DNA of 64,000 nt from positions 744,001 through 808,000 of the forward strand of contig NZ_JADIKM010000003.1 in NCBI RefSeq assembly GCF_044904665.1, read 5' to 3'. This DNA is from Dyella_A ginsengisoli (GTDB lineage: Bacteria > Pseudomonadota > Gammaproteobacteria > Xanthomonadales > Rhodanobacteraceae). How positions within the stretch are numbered: position 1 is the stretch's first letter; each line of letters opens with the position of its first letter. The notes below the pieces were generated by a model. It was given only the letters and a program-made list of their open reading frames with translations, was not told the origin of the DNA and ran no database searches. The translations under genes and the position numbers were made by a program. This document shows, one piece after another, positions 1 through 7,777 of the stretch.

Positions 1-1
1 C

Positions 2-871
2 TTTCTCTGTGAGTTCTTCCCCGGTGCTGGCCTCGTCCTCGAAGCAGAGCAGAAGGGCGGCCGGCGCGGCTACACCCACCACTTCCAGCTGCTCACGCCT
101 GACGGCGTTTCCTGCGGGGATATCGCCTTCGGTGGCGACCGCCAGCTAGGGACCGTGTCCGTTGAGTTGACGGGCGCAGCATGCGCCCTCGTCTCGCGGT
201 CGCGACCCTTCGCGGCAGCGTGGGGTCACGTCCGCGCCTGTCTGGACACGGTCGGCGCACGCATCACGGAGTACCACGCCGCCCACGACGACTATGCCGG
301 CACCCGCAACCTTGCCACCGCCGTCGCCATGTACGAGGCCGGTGCCTTCGATGGTGCGTTCAAGCGGCCCGCGCTTCAGCGCGTCGGCTGGAACGACGGC
401 AGCGGTCAGACCCTCTACATCGGCAAGAAAACGGCCACGCGGCAGATGGTCGTGTACGAGAAGGGCAGGGAACAGGGTTTCCGCGATGGTGACGACGGTG
501 TCGATTGGGTCCGCTGGGAAGCTCGCTTCTACGCCAGGAATCGGGAGATTCCGACCGCCGTACTCGAAGCCCCGTGGGAGTACGTCGTAGGCGAGTTCCC
601 GTGTATGGACTGGCTTTCGGCCGTCATGTCGCTGATGCGCACCGCCGTCGAGACGGCCAAGGGCAACCTCGGCAGCGCGATCCGTCACTGCAAACGCCAG
701 TACGGCGGCCTGATGCACCTGCTCGGCCGTCTCAATCTGGACGATCACGCGCTGGGCGCGTTCGTCCGCCAGCGCATCGCGCGGGCCATCGTGCCCCGCT
801 GGGTGCAAGAAAACCCGCTTTCGCGGGAATCCCTCGGGGTCGCATTCGCTACCCACCAACTAGCCGTCTAG
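2..871 (+). CDS. Inovirus replication initiation protein (pII/Rep_trans type), 5' end outside the window
   Basis: This starts the rolling-circle replication of the phage genome by nicking one strand at the origin. The frame is open from base 2 to the TAG at 869-871 with no start in the window; the first plausible internal start (GTG 155) falls inside conserved sequence, so the gene begins upstream. Visible family features are a GDIAFGG-type strand, then TLYIGKK, VVYEKG and DWVRWEARFY, typical of the replication initiation factor family PF02486. The catalytic tyrosine cannot be assigned with confidence. The ssDNA-binding gene follows after 22 bases. Confidence 0.88.
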   Translation, partial: FLCEFFPGAGLVLEAEQKGGRRGYTHHFQLLTPDGVSCGDIAFGGDRQLGTVSVELTGAACALVSRSRPFAAAWGHVRACLDTVGARITEYHAAHDDYAGTRNLATAVAMYEAGAFDGAFKRPALQRVGWNDGSGQTLYIGKKTATRQMVVYEKGREQGFRDGDDGVDWVRWEARFYARNREIPTAVLEAPWEYVVGEFPCMDWLSAVMSLMRTAVETAKGNLGSAIRHCKRQYGGLMHLLGRLNLDDHALGAFVRQRIARAIVPRWVQENPLSRESLGVAFATHQLAV

Positions 872-893
872 ACGGCCATCAGGAGCAACCATC

Positions 894-1202
894 ATGAGCG
901 ACAAATCCAACCATACCCGCCTCCGCGTCTATGACGAGACCCGCACCTTCGACGGTAAGAAGGCCGGACAGGTTCACGGCTTTCAGGTCTGCGGCATCGT
1001 CAAGGGCGAGGGCCGCGTGGAGGAGTTCGAGCAGTACTTCGACGCTTCCAAGCACAAGCACTTCCTCCCGCCCGGTGACTACGAAATGAAGGCCACCGGC
1101 ATGTACCTCGACCGCGATGGTCGCCTCCAGGTCGGCCGCGAGTTCGAGCTCGTTCGCGCGTTCGACGCTGGCAAGACCGGTCCGGCCAAGGCCGCAGCCT
1201 AA
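894..1202 (+). CDS. Phage ssDNA-binding protein (pV-like)
   Basis: This 102-residue acidic and basic mixed protein sits directly after Rep, the place of gene V in inoviruses, and has the right size. Such proteins coat newly made single strands and keep them from being turned into double strands, so they can be packaged. The ATG at 894 follows an AGGAG ribosome site. No diagnostic motif is visible; the call rests on position, length and lack of signal or membrane segments. A strong hairpin follows the stop. Confidence 0.75.
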   Translation: MSDKSNHTRLRVYDETRTFDGKKAGQVHGFQVCGIVKGEGRVEEFEQYFDASKHKHFLPPGDYEMKATGMYLDRDGRLQVGREFELVRAFDAGKTGPAKAAA

Positions 1203-1216
1203 GCACATCGGGGGGT

Positions 1217-1243
1217 GCAGGGGGAGCCGTTCGCTTCCCCTGC
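1217..1243 (+). terminator. Hairpin after the ssDNA-binding gene
   Basis: GCAGGGGGAGC at 1217-1227 pairs with GCTTCCCCTGC at 1233-1243, an 11-bp stem with one G-U pair and a 5-base loop. No long T run follows, so it may be an attenuator, a processing site or a DNA structure rather than a full terminator. Confidence 0.5.
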
Positions 1244-1325
1244 GATCTTCGCCCCTCCGCCTTTTCGCTCGTCGCTTCGCGCCTCTGCCGGTGCGGCCAG
1301 CACGCTCTAACCATCGGAGTCAGCT

Positions 1326-1514
1326 ATGTCCGGTCCGACCGTTTACCTCGTGTGTGATCAAGCAAACATCGACGCCAACACGGGGCAATGCACGGCCGTC
1401 CAGTACGTGCAGGCACCGATGCTCATTCCTCCACTCGACGCCACAGGCGGTGGAGCAATCGCGGTCGCCATCTTGGGGGTGTGGGCGCTCGCGGCAGTGT
1501 GGAAGAACCTCTAA
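1326..1514 (+). CDS. Small inovirus membrane protein (minor coat, pVII/pIX class)
   Basis: A 62-residue protein with a polar N-terminal half containing two cysteines and one C-terminal membrane segment (about residues 41-58, GGGAIAVAILGVWALAAVW), ending in a short KNL tail. The ATG follows a CGGAG ribosome site. Position just before the major coat gene and the single membrane segment match small virion proteins of inoviruses. It has no signal peptide. Exact virion role is not known. Confidence 0.7.
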   Translation: MSGPTVYLVCDQANIDANTGQCTAVQYVQAPMLIPPLDATGGGAIAVAILGVWALAAVWKNL

Positions 1515-1542
1515 ACCCAACTCAACGAAAGGAAACCGCTCT

Positions 1543-1743
1543 ATGAAGAACAAGCTCCGCAACATCCGCGCGCCGCTGGCGCTGAGTCTGGCTCTGATGG
1601 CTGGCGCCGCGTCGGCCCAGACCTCCGCGCCCGACACGTCCTCGGTGGTCTCGACCATCACCGGCGCGCTCGCCGCCATCGCCGCCATTGGCGCGGCGTG
1701 GGTCGGCTTCAAGTATCTGAAGAAGGTGTGGAACAAGCTCTAA
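1543..1743 (+). CDS. Major coat protein (pVIII-like)
   Basis: This 66-residue precursor has a basic N-terminus, a hydrophobic signal stretch and a likely signal peptidase site after ASA (about residue 25). The mature part is about 41 residues: an acidic/polar start (QTSAPDTSS), a membrane helix (about 38-55) and a basic end (KYLKKVWNKL) that would contact the DNA. This is the textbook layout of inovirus pVIII. The ATG has an AAAGGA ribosome site, and a strong terminator hairpin follows, as usual downstream of gene VIII. Confidence 0.9.
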   Translation: MKNKLRNIRAPLALSLALMAGAASAQTSAPDTSSVVSTITGALAAIAAIGAAWVGFKYLKKVWNKL

Positions 1744-1757
1744 GCGTTCCACGGGGT

Positions 1758-1776
1758 GGGGGCGGTTTCCGCCCCC
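1758..1776 (+). terminator. Terminator-like hairpin after the major coat gene
   Basis: GGGGGCGG (1758-1765), loop TTT, and CCGCCCCC (1769-1776) form a perfect 8-bp stem 14 bases after the coat stop. In inoviruses a central terminator at this place limits expression of the genes downstream. The T run is weak. Confidence 0.7.
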
Positions 1777-1802
1777 TGAACCTCTTTCAAATGGACGTCT
1801 AA

Positions 1803-1895
1803 ATGACCATCAACGATTACGCGGGCTATTTCGTGTTGCTCGCACTGCTGGGGGCAGGGTGGATACTCTTTCGCGGATCATCGGACGACTCCTGA
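1803..1895 (+). CDS. Tiny inovirus membrane protein, 30 residues
   Basis: An ATG at 1803 opens a 30-codon frame: polar MTINDYAGY, then a hydrophobic segment (FVLLALLGAGWILF), then a short charged tail RGSSDDS. Its end overlaps the start of the adsorption protein gene by 37 bases, a coupling typical of compact phage genomes. Size and single membrane segment fit pVII or pIX. The ribosome site is weak (GGACG), so this is a good candidate rather than a sure gene. Confidence 0.55.
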   Translation: MTINDYAGYFVLLALLGAGWILFRGSSDDS

Positions 1896-3292
1896 TCGCC
1901 GCCCTCGTGTTCTGCACTGGCGTCGCGTCAGCGACCGGCGTTATGCCTACTGTCCAGCCGGTCAGCGTCGAGCCTGTCGGCGTCGCGCCGGGTGGCGGCA
2001 TCCAAGCCCGCTATACCTACGAGATGCGTCTGCCGCTCGCCGCTGCTAACGATGCTGGCGTGACTGCCGCTGCGAATGAAGCCACCTATGCCACGCGCCT
2101 TGTCACCATCGGGCGCGCCACGGGCGGCGGCATCATCGACGCTGGCGTAGCTGTTGGTTCTCGTGCGATCCCATGGATCGCCGCCGCTGTCACTGCCTAC
2201 GAGTTGTACAAGTGGTACAGGGACAGTCAGACCAATGCGCTGATGAAGCAGGGAGAGCAGGTGCAGGCGACTTCGTGCGGCGTTGGTGAGCCGCTGTTTA
2301 CGAGTCAGTGGGACAGCCAGTCTGCGTGCTCTGTGCCAGCCCTGGCGAAAAAAGTTCGAGACTACGATACGAACTATTACGCAACGTACCCTTACACCGC
2401 CTATTCGAATATCGTTATTACCTTCGACGGCTGTGTTCCCGCGAGCTCGGGTGCCACGTGCACGGCCACCGGAAACGATTCCGCCGACTATCCTGGCGGC
2501 ACGACTAGTCATGATTTTCAGACCATCATCACCTGGACAACTGGCACCGCCGTAACTAGTGATCCAGCATTCATCACCGACCCTACGCCCGTGCCTCTGG
2601 CCGACGTGGGCCAGATGGCAGAACAGCATCCCGACTGGTGGCCGGGCATGCTCACGGACCCGCAGACCGGTGCGCCGTTGATTACACCGGAAGTCGCGCA
2701 CGATATGGATGCGCTCAAGCAGCAGATCGCGCCTGAGTACGGCGTAGACCCTCAGACGCTCACGCCGACGAACCCTGATGCCGACTACGTGCATCAGAAC
2801 CCCGATCCACGCGCGCCCACCTCCCTGCCGTCGTACTGCGGATGGGCCACCGCTGCCTGCGATTACTACAAGTGGGTGGAGGATCACTGGCCCGACAAGG
2901 ACCCCAAGACCTACACCGAAACAGACTGCAAAGTCCCTCCGCAGTGCTCCGGCGATCAGGTCATGTGCGCCGTTGCGCGGAACACCTGGGCGGATAAGTG
3001 CGCCGTGTCCGGCGACGGCACCGACCCGCTGCCGTTCGGACAGCACACGGTGGCCGAAGTCGATCAAGGTGATCAGGAAGTTGGCGACGCCAGCAAACTC
3101 GACTCGTCCGGCTTCGGCTGGGGCACCGCGTGCCCGTTCGCCGATACCTCCATCGAGTTCAACGGCCAGACCATCACGATCCCCTTTCAGCCGGTTTGCG
3201 ACTACGGCCCGTGGATGCGTGCCCTGATCCTCATTCTCGCCGCACTCAAGGCCGCTCAGATCATCGCCGGTCTGCGCGACGTGGCCGCCTAA
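1859..3292 (+). CDS. Adsorption protein (pIII-like)
   Basis: This 477-residue protein is likely exported and anchored at the tip of the virion, where it binds the host pilus or receptor. The GTG at 1859 is chosen because it opens straight into a signal peptide (RLLIAALVFCTGVASA, cleavage near residue 25). The middle is rich in Pro, Thr and cysteines, which suggests disulphide-linked domains, and a C-terminal membrane segment (about 453-470, MRALILILAALKAAQIIAG) would hold it in the inner membrane before assembly. The order before pVI and Zot matches gene III. The receptor-binding part is not recognisable by sequence. Confidence 0.8.
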   Translation: MDTLSRIIGRLLIAALVFCTGVASATGVMPTVQPVSVEPVGVAPGGGIQARYTYEMRLPLAAANDAGVTAAANEATYATRLVTIGRATGGGIIDAGVAVGSRAIPWIAAAVTAYELYKWYRDSQTNALMKQGEQVQATSCGVGEPLFTSQWDSQSACSVPALAKKVRDYDTNYYATYPYTAYSNIVITFDGCVPASSGATCTATGNDSADYPGGTTSHDFQTIITWTTGTAVTSDPAFITDPTPVPLADVGQMAEQHPDWWPGMLTDPQTGAPLITPEVAHDMDALKQQIAPEYGVDPQTLTPTNPDADYVHQNPDPRAPTSLPSYCGWATAACDYYKWVEDHWPDKDPKTYTETDCKVPPQCSGDQVMCAVARNTWADKCAVSGDGTDPLPFGQHTVAEVDQGDQEVGDASKLDSSGFGWGTACPFADTSIEFNGQTITIPFQPVCDYGPWMRALILILAALKAAQIIAGLRDVAA

Positions 3293-3303
3293 AGGAAACG
3301 CAC

Positions 3304-3591
3304 ATGCCCGCCCTCATTGCATGGTTGCTCGGCGCGTTGGAGACCACGATCGGTTCGATCATCGTTTCCGCGCTGCTCTCGCTCGGCCTCGGCTTCACCA
3401 CGTACAAGTTCACCGTGGAGCCGCTGAAAAACTTCATCCTCTCGCAGTCCTCCGGCCTCGGCGCGACGGCCGTCAACATCCTCGGCTTCCTGGGCCTCGA
3501 TCAGGCGATCACCATGATCCTTTCCGCCATCGCTGCCCGCTATGCGGTCAGCGGCGCGCGCGCTGTGCTCACCCGCAAGAAGGCTGCCTGA
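3304..3591 (+). CDS. Inovirus minor coat protein (pVI-like, DUF2523 type)
   Basis: A 95-residue membrane protein with a hydrophobic N-terminal half (LIAWLLGALETTIGSIIVSA) and a second hydrophobic stretch (about 62-78), ending in a basic tail ARAVLTRKKAA. In inoviruses the protein in this place forms the virion end together with pIII. The ATG follows an AAAGGA site, 11 bases after pIII, and its stop overlaps the Zot start by one base (TGATG), so the two are translationally coupled. Confidence 0.78.
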   Translation: MPALIAWLLGALETTIGSIIVSALLSLGLGFTTYKFTVEPLKNFILSQSSGLGATAVNILGFLGLDQAITMILSAIAARYAVSGARAVLTRKKAA

Positions 3592-4736
3592 TGCCCATTC
3601 AACTCCGCACGGGCCTGCCCGGCGCCGGCAAGACGCTCGGCGCAGTCGAGCACCTTATCGAGCTCTCGCAACGCGAGCCGCACCGCCCGCGCTACCAGCA
3701 CGGCATAACCGATCTAAAGGACGGTCTCGCCATCCCGCTCGACGTCGAACAGGTCAAGGACTGGCAGAGCCTCCCGCCTAATTCGATCATCATGATCGAT
3801 GAGTGCCAGAAGCTCATGCCGGCCAAGCGCGGCGCCATCGACTCGCCGCAGTGGGTGCGCGATCTGAGCACGCACCGTCACCTCGGCCTCGACTTTATCC
3901 TGATCACGCAACACCCGAGCCTCATAGACAAATACGTCCGCACTCTGGTTGACGTGCATATCCACACGGTGCGCAAGTACGGCACCAACTTCGTGGAGCG
4001 TTGGCGCTGGGGCATCTGCAAAGAGGACCCGAACGCGAAGGGCGCTCAGAAGGACGCCGAGGCCAAGACGACGCACGCCATGTCGAAGGTCGCTATGCAG
4101 GCGTACAAGTCGGCCGAGATCCACACTGTCAAGCGCCGTATCCCTCGGTTCGTCTACATCGGCGCGATCACGCTTGTGCTTATCCCGCTGCTCGCGTGGC
4201 TGGCTGTCAAGTTCATGCACCGCACTCAGGTCGTCGCCGCAGGCGGCCACGAGTCGCCTACCGGCTCCGCTCCGCTATCCGGCAAACACGCGACGCTCAC
4301 TCGCGACGAATGGATCCAGCAGCAGGTGCCGAGAGTCGCAGGCATCCCGTGGTCAGCGCCGATCTACGATGATCGCAAGGTTCAATCGAATCCCGATATC
4401 TACTGCGTCGCCTACGGTGGCGAGCAGGGCGACGACAAGTGCATGTGCAAGACCGAGCAGGGCACCCGCGCTGAGGTACCGTTCGTGATGTGCCAGCAGG
4501 TAGCGCACGGCGGCATTTACAACCCGTACAGGTCGCCATCCTCCGCCCCGACGCCCCCGCAGGGACAAGCCCGCACGTCGGGGACTGCCTCGGCGCAGCC
4601 GAGCCAGCCCCCGGCGTCGGGCGCCCCCTCCGGCACGTCGTGGCCTGCCGGCGTCGGTGCGCAGACGTACACGCCGCCCGCCGCTCCCGGCAGCTGGAAC
4701 CCGAACGCCCTTGCAGGCGGCACGCCCGCCTCGTAG
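3591..4736 (+). CDS. Zot-family phage assembly ATPase (pI)
   Basis: This inner-membrane ATPase drives extrusion of the filamentous virion. The 381-residue protein has a Walker A motif GLPGAGKT at residues 8-15, a Walker B IIMIDE at 66-71, one membrane segment at about 187-209, and a periplasmic tail of about 170 residues that is rich in Pro, Ser, Thr and Gly near its end. That is the standard topology of pI/Zot proteins. The name Zot comes from the cholera phage homologue; a toxin role is not implied here. It is the last gene of the main inovirus operon. Confidence 0.92.
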   Translation: MPIQLRTGLPGAGKTLGAVEHLIELSQREPHRPRYQHGITDLKDGLAIPLDVEQVKDWQSLPPNSIIMIDECQKLMPAKRGAIDSPQWVRDLSTHRHLGLDFILITQHPSLIDKYVRTLVDVHIHTVRKYGTNFVERWRWGICKEDPNAKGAQKDAEAKTTHAMSKVAMQAYKSAEIHTVKRRIPRFVYIGAITLVLIPLLAWLAVKFMHRTQVVAAGGHESPTGSAPLSGKHATLTRDEWIQQQVPRVAGIPWSAPIYDDRKVQSNPDIYCVAYGGEQGDDKCMCKTEQGTRAEVPFVMCQQVAHGGIYNPYRSPSSAPTPPQGQARTSGTASAQPSQPPASGAPSGTSWPAGVGAQTYTPPAAPGSWNPNALAGGTPAS

Positions 4737-5038
4737 TGCCCGCTTCTGCTGTCCGCAGGACGGACACGCTCCTTTGCTGTCGGCAAGGCAGGGAAGGGCA
4801 CACAGGGGGCTCCTGCCCCCTGCACTGATAACCCGCTAACCCTTCCCCCCAATCCTCCCCCGCAAAACCCGCTTTTCTCCCTCGCATCAGCGCGAACGAA
4901 CCGGGCTCAAGTGCGCAGCACTTGGGCAAAACCTTTGGAGAAGCGTTCTTCGTGCCTCGGCCGCTCTTGATCGAGCGGAAACCCGTAGGGGCTTCCGTGC
5001 CTTTGCTATCCTGCACGCACTCAGGGAAGGGGGTTTCC
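4737..5038. other. Inovirus intergenic region with hairpins, candidate origin
   Basis: No coding frame stands out in these 302 bases. A perfect 8-bp stem CAGGGGGC/GCCCCCTG (4803-4810 and 4815-4822, loop TCCT) may end Zot transcription. A second hairpin, CCGCTC/GAGCGG at 4961-4966 and 4973-4978, lies further on. In inoviruses the large non-coding stretch carries the replication origins and packaging signal, so this is the best candidate; no nick site could be identified. Confidence 0.5.
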
Positions 5039-5518
5039 GTGGATCATCTGCTGTCGAACGGCATGGCCGTCGTGTCTCTCGTGGCGCTCGCGGTTGCCAT
5101 TCTCCGGCGTCGCCCCGGATCGTCCGCGCCGCGCAAGCCCGTCAAGCGTCAGAGCTGGTCGGAGTTCGTCCGCGATGCGCGGCGCAAGGTCTATGACGCT
5201 CGCCACCCGGAGCCCAGGACACGCCGCAAACGGTGATGCCCAGCGCACGAACGCCGCCAGGTTCTCCGGTGTCATGCGTGGTCCGTTCTTGGTGGCGCGT
5301 GGCGGGATCATCTGGCGGCCGCGCATCCGCCAGCCTGCCCAGTCGCCCTCGAAGTCGTGTCTGCACTCGGCTCGGCCTTGCACCATGCCTGCTATCTCTG
5401 CCAGCGAGATGCGATTGCCTGCAGGTGTCGTGAATTCCTGCTTCTCGTCGTCCCACGTCCAATCTAAGCGCTTGCGGGGCATGTGCGCAGTCCATGCGGC
5501 AAAAGGGCGGCGAGCCAT
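5021..5518 (-). CDS. Possible minus-strand inovirus gene, unrecognised
   Basis: A 165-codon minus-strand frame starts at ATG 5518 (a second ATG at 5482). The first 100 residues look protein-like: a DWTWDDEKQEF stretch, TPAGNRISLAEIAGMV, and a GDWAGWRMRGRQMIPP motif. Several filamentous phages carry a repressor on the opposite strand at this end, which this could be, but no helix-turn-helix is clear and no good ribosome site is seen. The last third is antisense to the small plus-strand gene and may not be real sequence. Confidence 0.4.
   Translation of the reverse strand: MARRPFAAWTAHMPRKRLDWTWDDEKQEFTTPAGNRISLAEIAGMVQGRAECRHDFEGDWAGWRMRGRQMIPPRATKNGPRMTPENLAAFVRWASPFAACPGLRVASVIDLAPRIADELRPALTLDGLARRGRSGATPENGNRERHERHDGHAVRQQMIHGNPLP
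5039..5236 (+). CDS. Small membrane protein near the inovirus right end
   Basis: A GTG at 5039 with an AGGGAAGGGGG ribosome site opens a 65-codon frame: a short polar start, a membrane segment (MAVVSLVALAVAIL), then a strongly basic tail (RRRPGSSAPRKPVKRQ and on). The arrangement resembles small inovirus proteins, but no family is recognised. It overlaps a possible minus-strand gene (5021-5518); probably only one of the overlapping parts is functional. Confidence 0.5.
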   Translation: MDHLLSNGMAVVSLVALAVAILRRRPGSSAPRKPVKRQSWSEFVRDARRKVYDARHPEPRTRRKR

Positions 5519-5552
5519 GCACGCGCCGTGCCGGCGATCCTTCGCAGCAGCA

Positions 5553-5580
5553 ATTGCGCATAATGTATATTATGTAAAAT
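5553..5580 (+). other. dif site / left attachment site (attL)
   Basis: This 28-bp site has an 11-bp XerC arm (ATTGCGCATAA, 5553-5563), a 6-bp centre (TGTATA, 5564-5569) and an 11-bp XerD arm (TTATGTAAAAT, 5570-5580). It agrees with the gammaproteobacterial dif consensus, with GTAAAAT in place of GTTAAAT in the XerD arm. The centre plus XerD arm is repeated at 48090-48106. It separates the filamentous phage from the tailed prophage and may still act in chromosome dimer resolution. Confidence 0.85.
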
Positions 5581-5591
5581 TGCAGATTGAC

Positions 5592-5652
5592 CCTGTGGTT
5601 TCACAGGTACTTCAGTGACTTACCGGCCGTTGATGGGTCCGCTACCGGACCC
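5592..5652. repeat. Two small inverted repeats between attL and the recombinase
   Basis: CCTGTG/CACAGG (5592-5597, 5602-5607) and GGGTCCG/CGGACCC (5635-5641, 5646-5652, loop CTAC) lie between the att site and the recombinase gene. They could bind the recombinase or a directionality factor; this is inference from position only. No gene is seen between 5581 and 5699. Confidence 0.45.
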
Positions 5653-5699
5653 GATGTGTGATACCACGCCGTTACGGTCAAGCCGAGTGCCCTGCTGGG

Positions 5700-6650
5700 A
5701 TGAGCACTGCGGTTGATGCAGACAAGCAGGATGCGCTGGCGCGGTTTGCGCGCATCCTGCGGGATAGCCGGTCGCCGAGCACCGTGCGCCTGTACGTTGG
5801 CGTGGTGCGGCGATGGCTGGTGTTCGGCGGCGCCGTAGACAGGTTGGAGCCTGCCCGGCTGCACGCATGGCTTGCGGGTCGCCGAGCGCAGCGAGTTGCT
5901 CCGGCCACCATCAATGTGGACATCAAGGCGCTGCGCGCCTTCTACGACACGATGGCGCTGATCGGCGCCGCGCCGCAAGCAGAATCGAATAACTTGCCAA
6001 ACGGGCGGCACGTGCCGGCGCGCCTGGTGCGCACCTTCAATGATGAGCAGGTGCTCGCCATGCTCGCCGCGCCCGATGTGGGCACCTTCGTAGGCCTTCG
6101 GGACAGCCTGATGATGCGCACGCTGTGGGAAACCGGCCTGCGCGCCAGTGAGCTGGTGCAGCTCGGCCTGGGCGACATCCAGCCCGATGCCGTCTATGTG
6201 GCGGCCGGCAAGGGCGGCCGAAGCCGCTGGGTGCCCATCAGCAGCGAGCTGCATGGCTTGCTGATGGGTTACCTCGAGCTGCGCAACACCACGCGGCCCG
6301 GCAAGCTGGCGGCGTTGTGGGTATCGCACCGCGGCCACGCGCTGCGATCGCGGCGCAGCGTGTGGGCCATCGTCACCCGCCATGCGCGTGCAGCGCTGGG
6401 CGGCGCGGTCAACTACGAGCGCGTGCGCCGCGCCGCGCGGCAGCGGCCGTGGACAGGGCAATACCCGCACCTGCTCCGCGCCAGCATGGCCACTACCCTG
6501 CTCCGCCACGGCTGCCCCCTGCCCGCCATCATGCAGATGCTGGGGCACACCAGCCTCGACAGCACCGCGCGATACCTCGGCTGCGACATCGAGCATCTGC
6601 GCGCAGCAGTGGCCAAGCATCCGCGGCATCGGTCAGCCCGCCTGCCGTAG
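5700..6650 (+). CDS. Tyrosine recombinase next to attL (XerC/D-like integrase)
   Basis: This 316-residue protein is a complete tyrosine recombinase: an N-terminal core-binding SAM-like domain (about 10-90) and a catalytic domain with R148 (TGLRAS), K171 (AGKGGR), H257-R260 (HLLR), H283 (LGHTS) and nucleophile Y292 (TARYLG). It is the size of XerC/XerD and lacks an arm-binding domain. Its place 119 bases from the dif-type attL makes it the likely phage integrase, perhaps acting on dif directly or with host Xer proteins. ATG 5700 is preferred; an in-frame GTG at 5658 is possible. The 3' end overlaps the convergent gene by 18 bases. Confidence 0.85.
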   Translation: MSTAVDADKQDALARFARILRDSRSPSTVRLYVGVVRRWLVFGGAVDRLEPARLHAWLAGRRAQRVAPATINVDIKALRAFYDTMALIGAAPQAESNNLPNGRHVPARLVRTFNDEQVLAMLAAPDVGTFVGLRDSLMMRTLWETGLRASELVQLGLGDIQPDAVYVAAGKGGRSRWVPISSELHGLLMGYLELRNTTRPGKLAALWVSHRGHALRSRRSVWAIVTRHARAALGGAVNYERVRRAARQRPWTGQYPHLLRASMATTLLRHGCPLPAIMQMLGHTSLDSTARYLGCDIEHLRAAVAKHPRHRSARLP

Positions 6651-6983
6651 ACGGCTGCGCTTTTCGAGCCAGCGCGGCGCATCGGGAAGTGAGCGCATCC
6701 GCTGCACGAAGAAGTGGAACTGGCTGCGGCTCAGCTGCTTGCTGCTGTCCACGCCCATGGCGCCCAACTGCAGCCGGTACTCCTCCTCCGTCAGACCCTT
6801 CTGCGATCGCGCCAGCAGGTGGATCATCCGCACGCGATCCGGCGTCATCTGCCATGGGCGAGCGGCGCTGAGGTCAATACCGCAGCACCAGTTGGCGCTT
6901 GTCGTCGTGCCACAGCGCGGGCAGGTATCGACTATCGATCCCCGTGCGGCCGGCTTGTGGGTGGTGCGCTTAGGCGCGACCAT
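6633..6983 (-). CDS. GemA-like phage regulatory protein (DUF1018 type)
   Basis: A 116-residue basic protein. The N-terminal part has a CPRCG...CC group that may bind zinc (residues 21-34). The rest (RVRMIHLLARSQKGLTEEEY, then a Ser/Leu-rich helix and FFVQRMRSL) follows the layout of GemA of phage Mu, a protein said to affect host gene expression and DNA topology. It is the last gene of the leftward early operon and converges on the recombinase. Family match is by pattern only. Confidence 0.55.
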   Translation of the reverse strand: MVAPKRTTHKPAARGSIVDTCPRCGTTTSANWCCGIDLSAARPWQMTPDRVRMIHLLARSQKGLTEEEYRLQLGAMGVDSSKQLSRSQFHFFVQRMRSLPDAPRWLEKRSRLRQAG

Positions 6984-7014
6984 GGGCCACCTCATCAGGA
7001 CAGGAGTCACATCC

Positions 7015-7269
7015 ATGCATGAAGATTTTGGGAACTTCAGGGCCTCGGCCACTGTGACAGCTGATGGATCGGGCCAGGTGTTTCTTGGGACGTGGCACAT
7101 CGCCATCATCCTCGCCGATGGCTCGACAAGGATGCTGAGGGAAGGCCCCATGGGCATCGATTTCCCGAGCAAGGTCGCGGCCGAGGAAGCGACCATGAAA
7201 TTCGCTGCTTCCCAAGCTCGTGAGCTGCATGAGAGCAATAGCATCAGCACGTTTGATTCGTACCGCTGA
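7015..7269 (+). CDS. Small plus-strand protein in the early region, unrecognised
   Basis: An 84-residue protein with ATG 7015 and a clear CAGGAG ribosome site 8 bases upstream. It reads like a small beta-rich domain (FRASATVTADGSGQVFLGTW, then IAIILADG) with a helical C-terminus. It lies against the direction of the surrounding operon, which is typical of cargo genes expressed in the lysogen. No function is assigned. Confidence 0.6.
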   Translation: MHEDFGNFRASATVTADGSGQVFLGTWHIAIILADGSTRMLREGPMGIDFPSKVAAEEATMKFAASQARELHESNSISTFDSYR

Positions 7270-7303
7270 GCGCTCATCGCAATGGCAAACGTGCTCGGTT
7301 CCG

Positions 7304-7777
7304 TCAGCCATGCGCTGCATTCCCTTTCCGCTGGTATTGCCCAAGGCGGCGGCGCCGGCCCCACGTGTCGCCGCGCCAGATGGCGCGGATGGCGCTGGGG
7401 TGCACGTTGAACTGGTCGGCGAGCACGGCAGCGGTTTGCAGGCCGCGTTCCTTCTTGGCGCGCTTGATCACCACCACGTCGCTGGGGGTGAGAGTGGCGG
7501 CTACGCCGTGGCGGTTCGCCTCGGCCTGCGTGCGCGCCACCAAGTGGTGCGGGTTGCAGCAGGTGCGGTTGCCGTGCGCGCATGACACCGTGAGCGCGTC
7601 GGGCACGGCGCCGTACAGCGTTTCCCACATCCACCGCGCGCCGGTCATGGAGCGGCCGCGGTATTCCTTGCGGCTGTAGCCGGCGTCGTCGACGCGGCCC
7701 AGCCACTCCCAGCACGCTTCGGGATCGCGCGGCAGGCGTACCAGTGGTTTGATGGTCACGCCGACTTGGCTGGGCAT
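7304..7777 (-). CDS. HNH endonuclease with C-terminal helix-turn-helix
   Basis: A 157-residue protein. The first half has the free-standing HNH nuclease pattern of phages: CWEWLG near the start, a conserved MTGARWMWETLYG, then VSCAHGNRTCCNPHHL, which holds the metal-binding His and Cys residues. The second half has a helix-turn-helix (about 115-145, AAVLADQFNVHPSAIRAI) that would bind DNA. Such proteins act as homing nucleases or in packaging; here it sits in the early operon between GemA-like and MazG-like genes. Confidence 0.75.
   Translation of the reverse strand: MPSQVGVTIKPLVRLPRDPEACWEWLGRVDDAGYSRKEYRGRSMTGARWMWETLYGAVPDALTVSCAHGNRTCCNPHHLVARTQAEANRHGVAATLTPSDVVVIKRAKKERGLQTAAVLADQFNVHPSAIRAIWRGDTWGRRRRLGQYQRKGNAAHG

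Larger units (their letters stand above)
1..5552 (+). mobile_element. Integrated filamentous phage (inovirus), right part
   Basis: The order Rep, ssDNA-binding protein, small membrane proteins, pVIII-like coat, pIII-like, pVI-like and Zot is the standard inovirus order, all on the plus strand and tightly packed. A dif site directly follows at 5553, and filamentous phages of Xanthomonas and Vibrio are known to enter dif through host XerC/XerD. The left end is outside the window, so completeness cannot be judged. The right limit is inferred from the dif site. Confidence 0.85.

Noticed and set aside
3591..4736. Zonula occludens toxin
   Set aside because: The protein has the full layout of the pI phage assembly ATPase; the name is historical and no toxin function can be read from the sequence.
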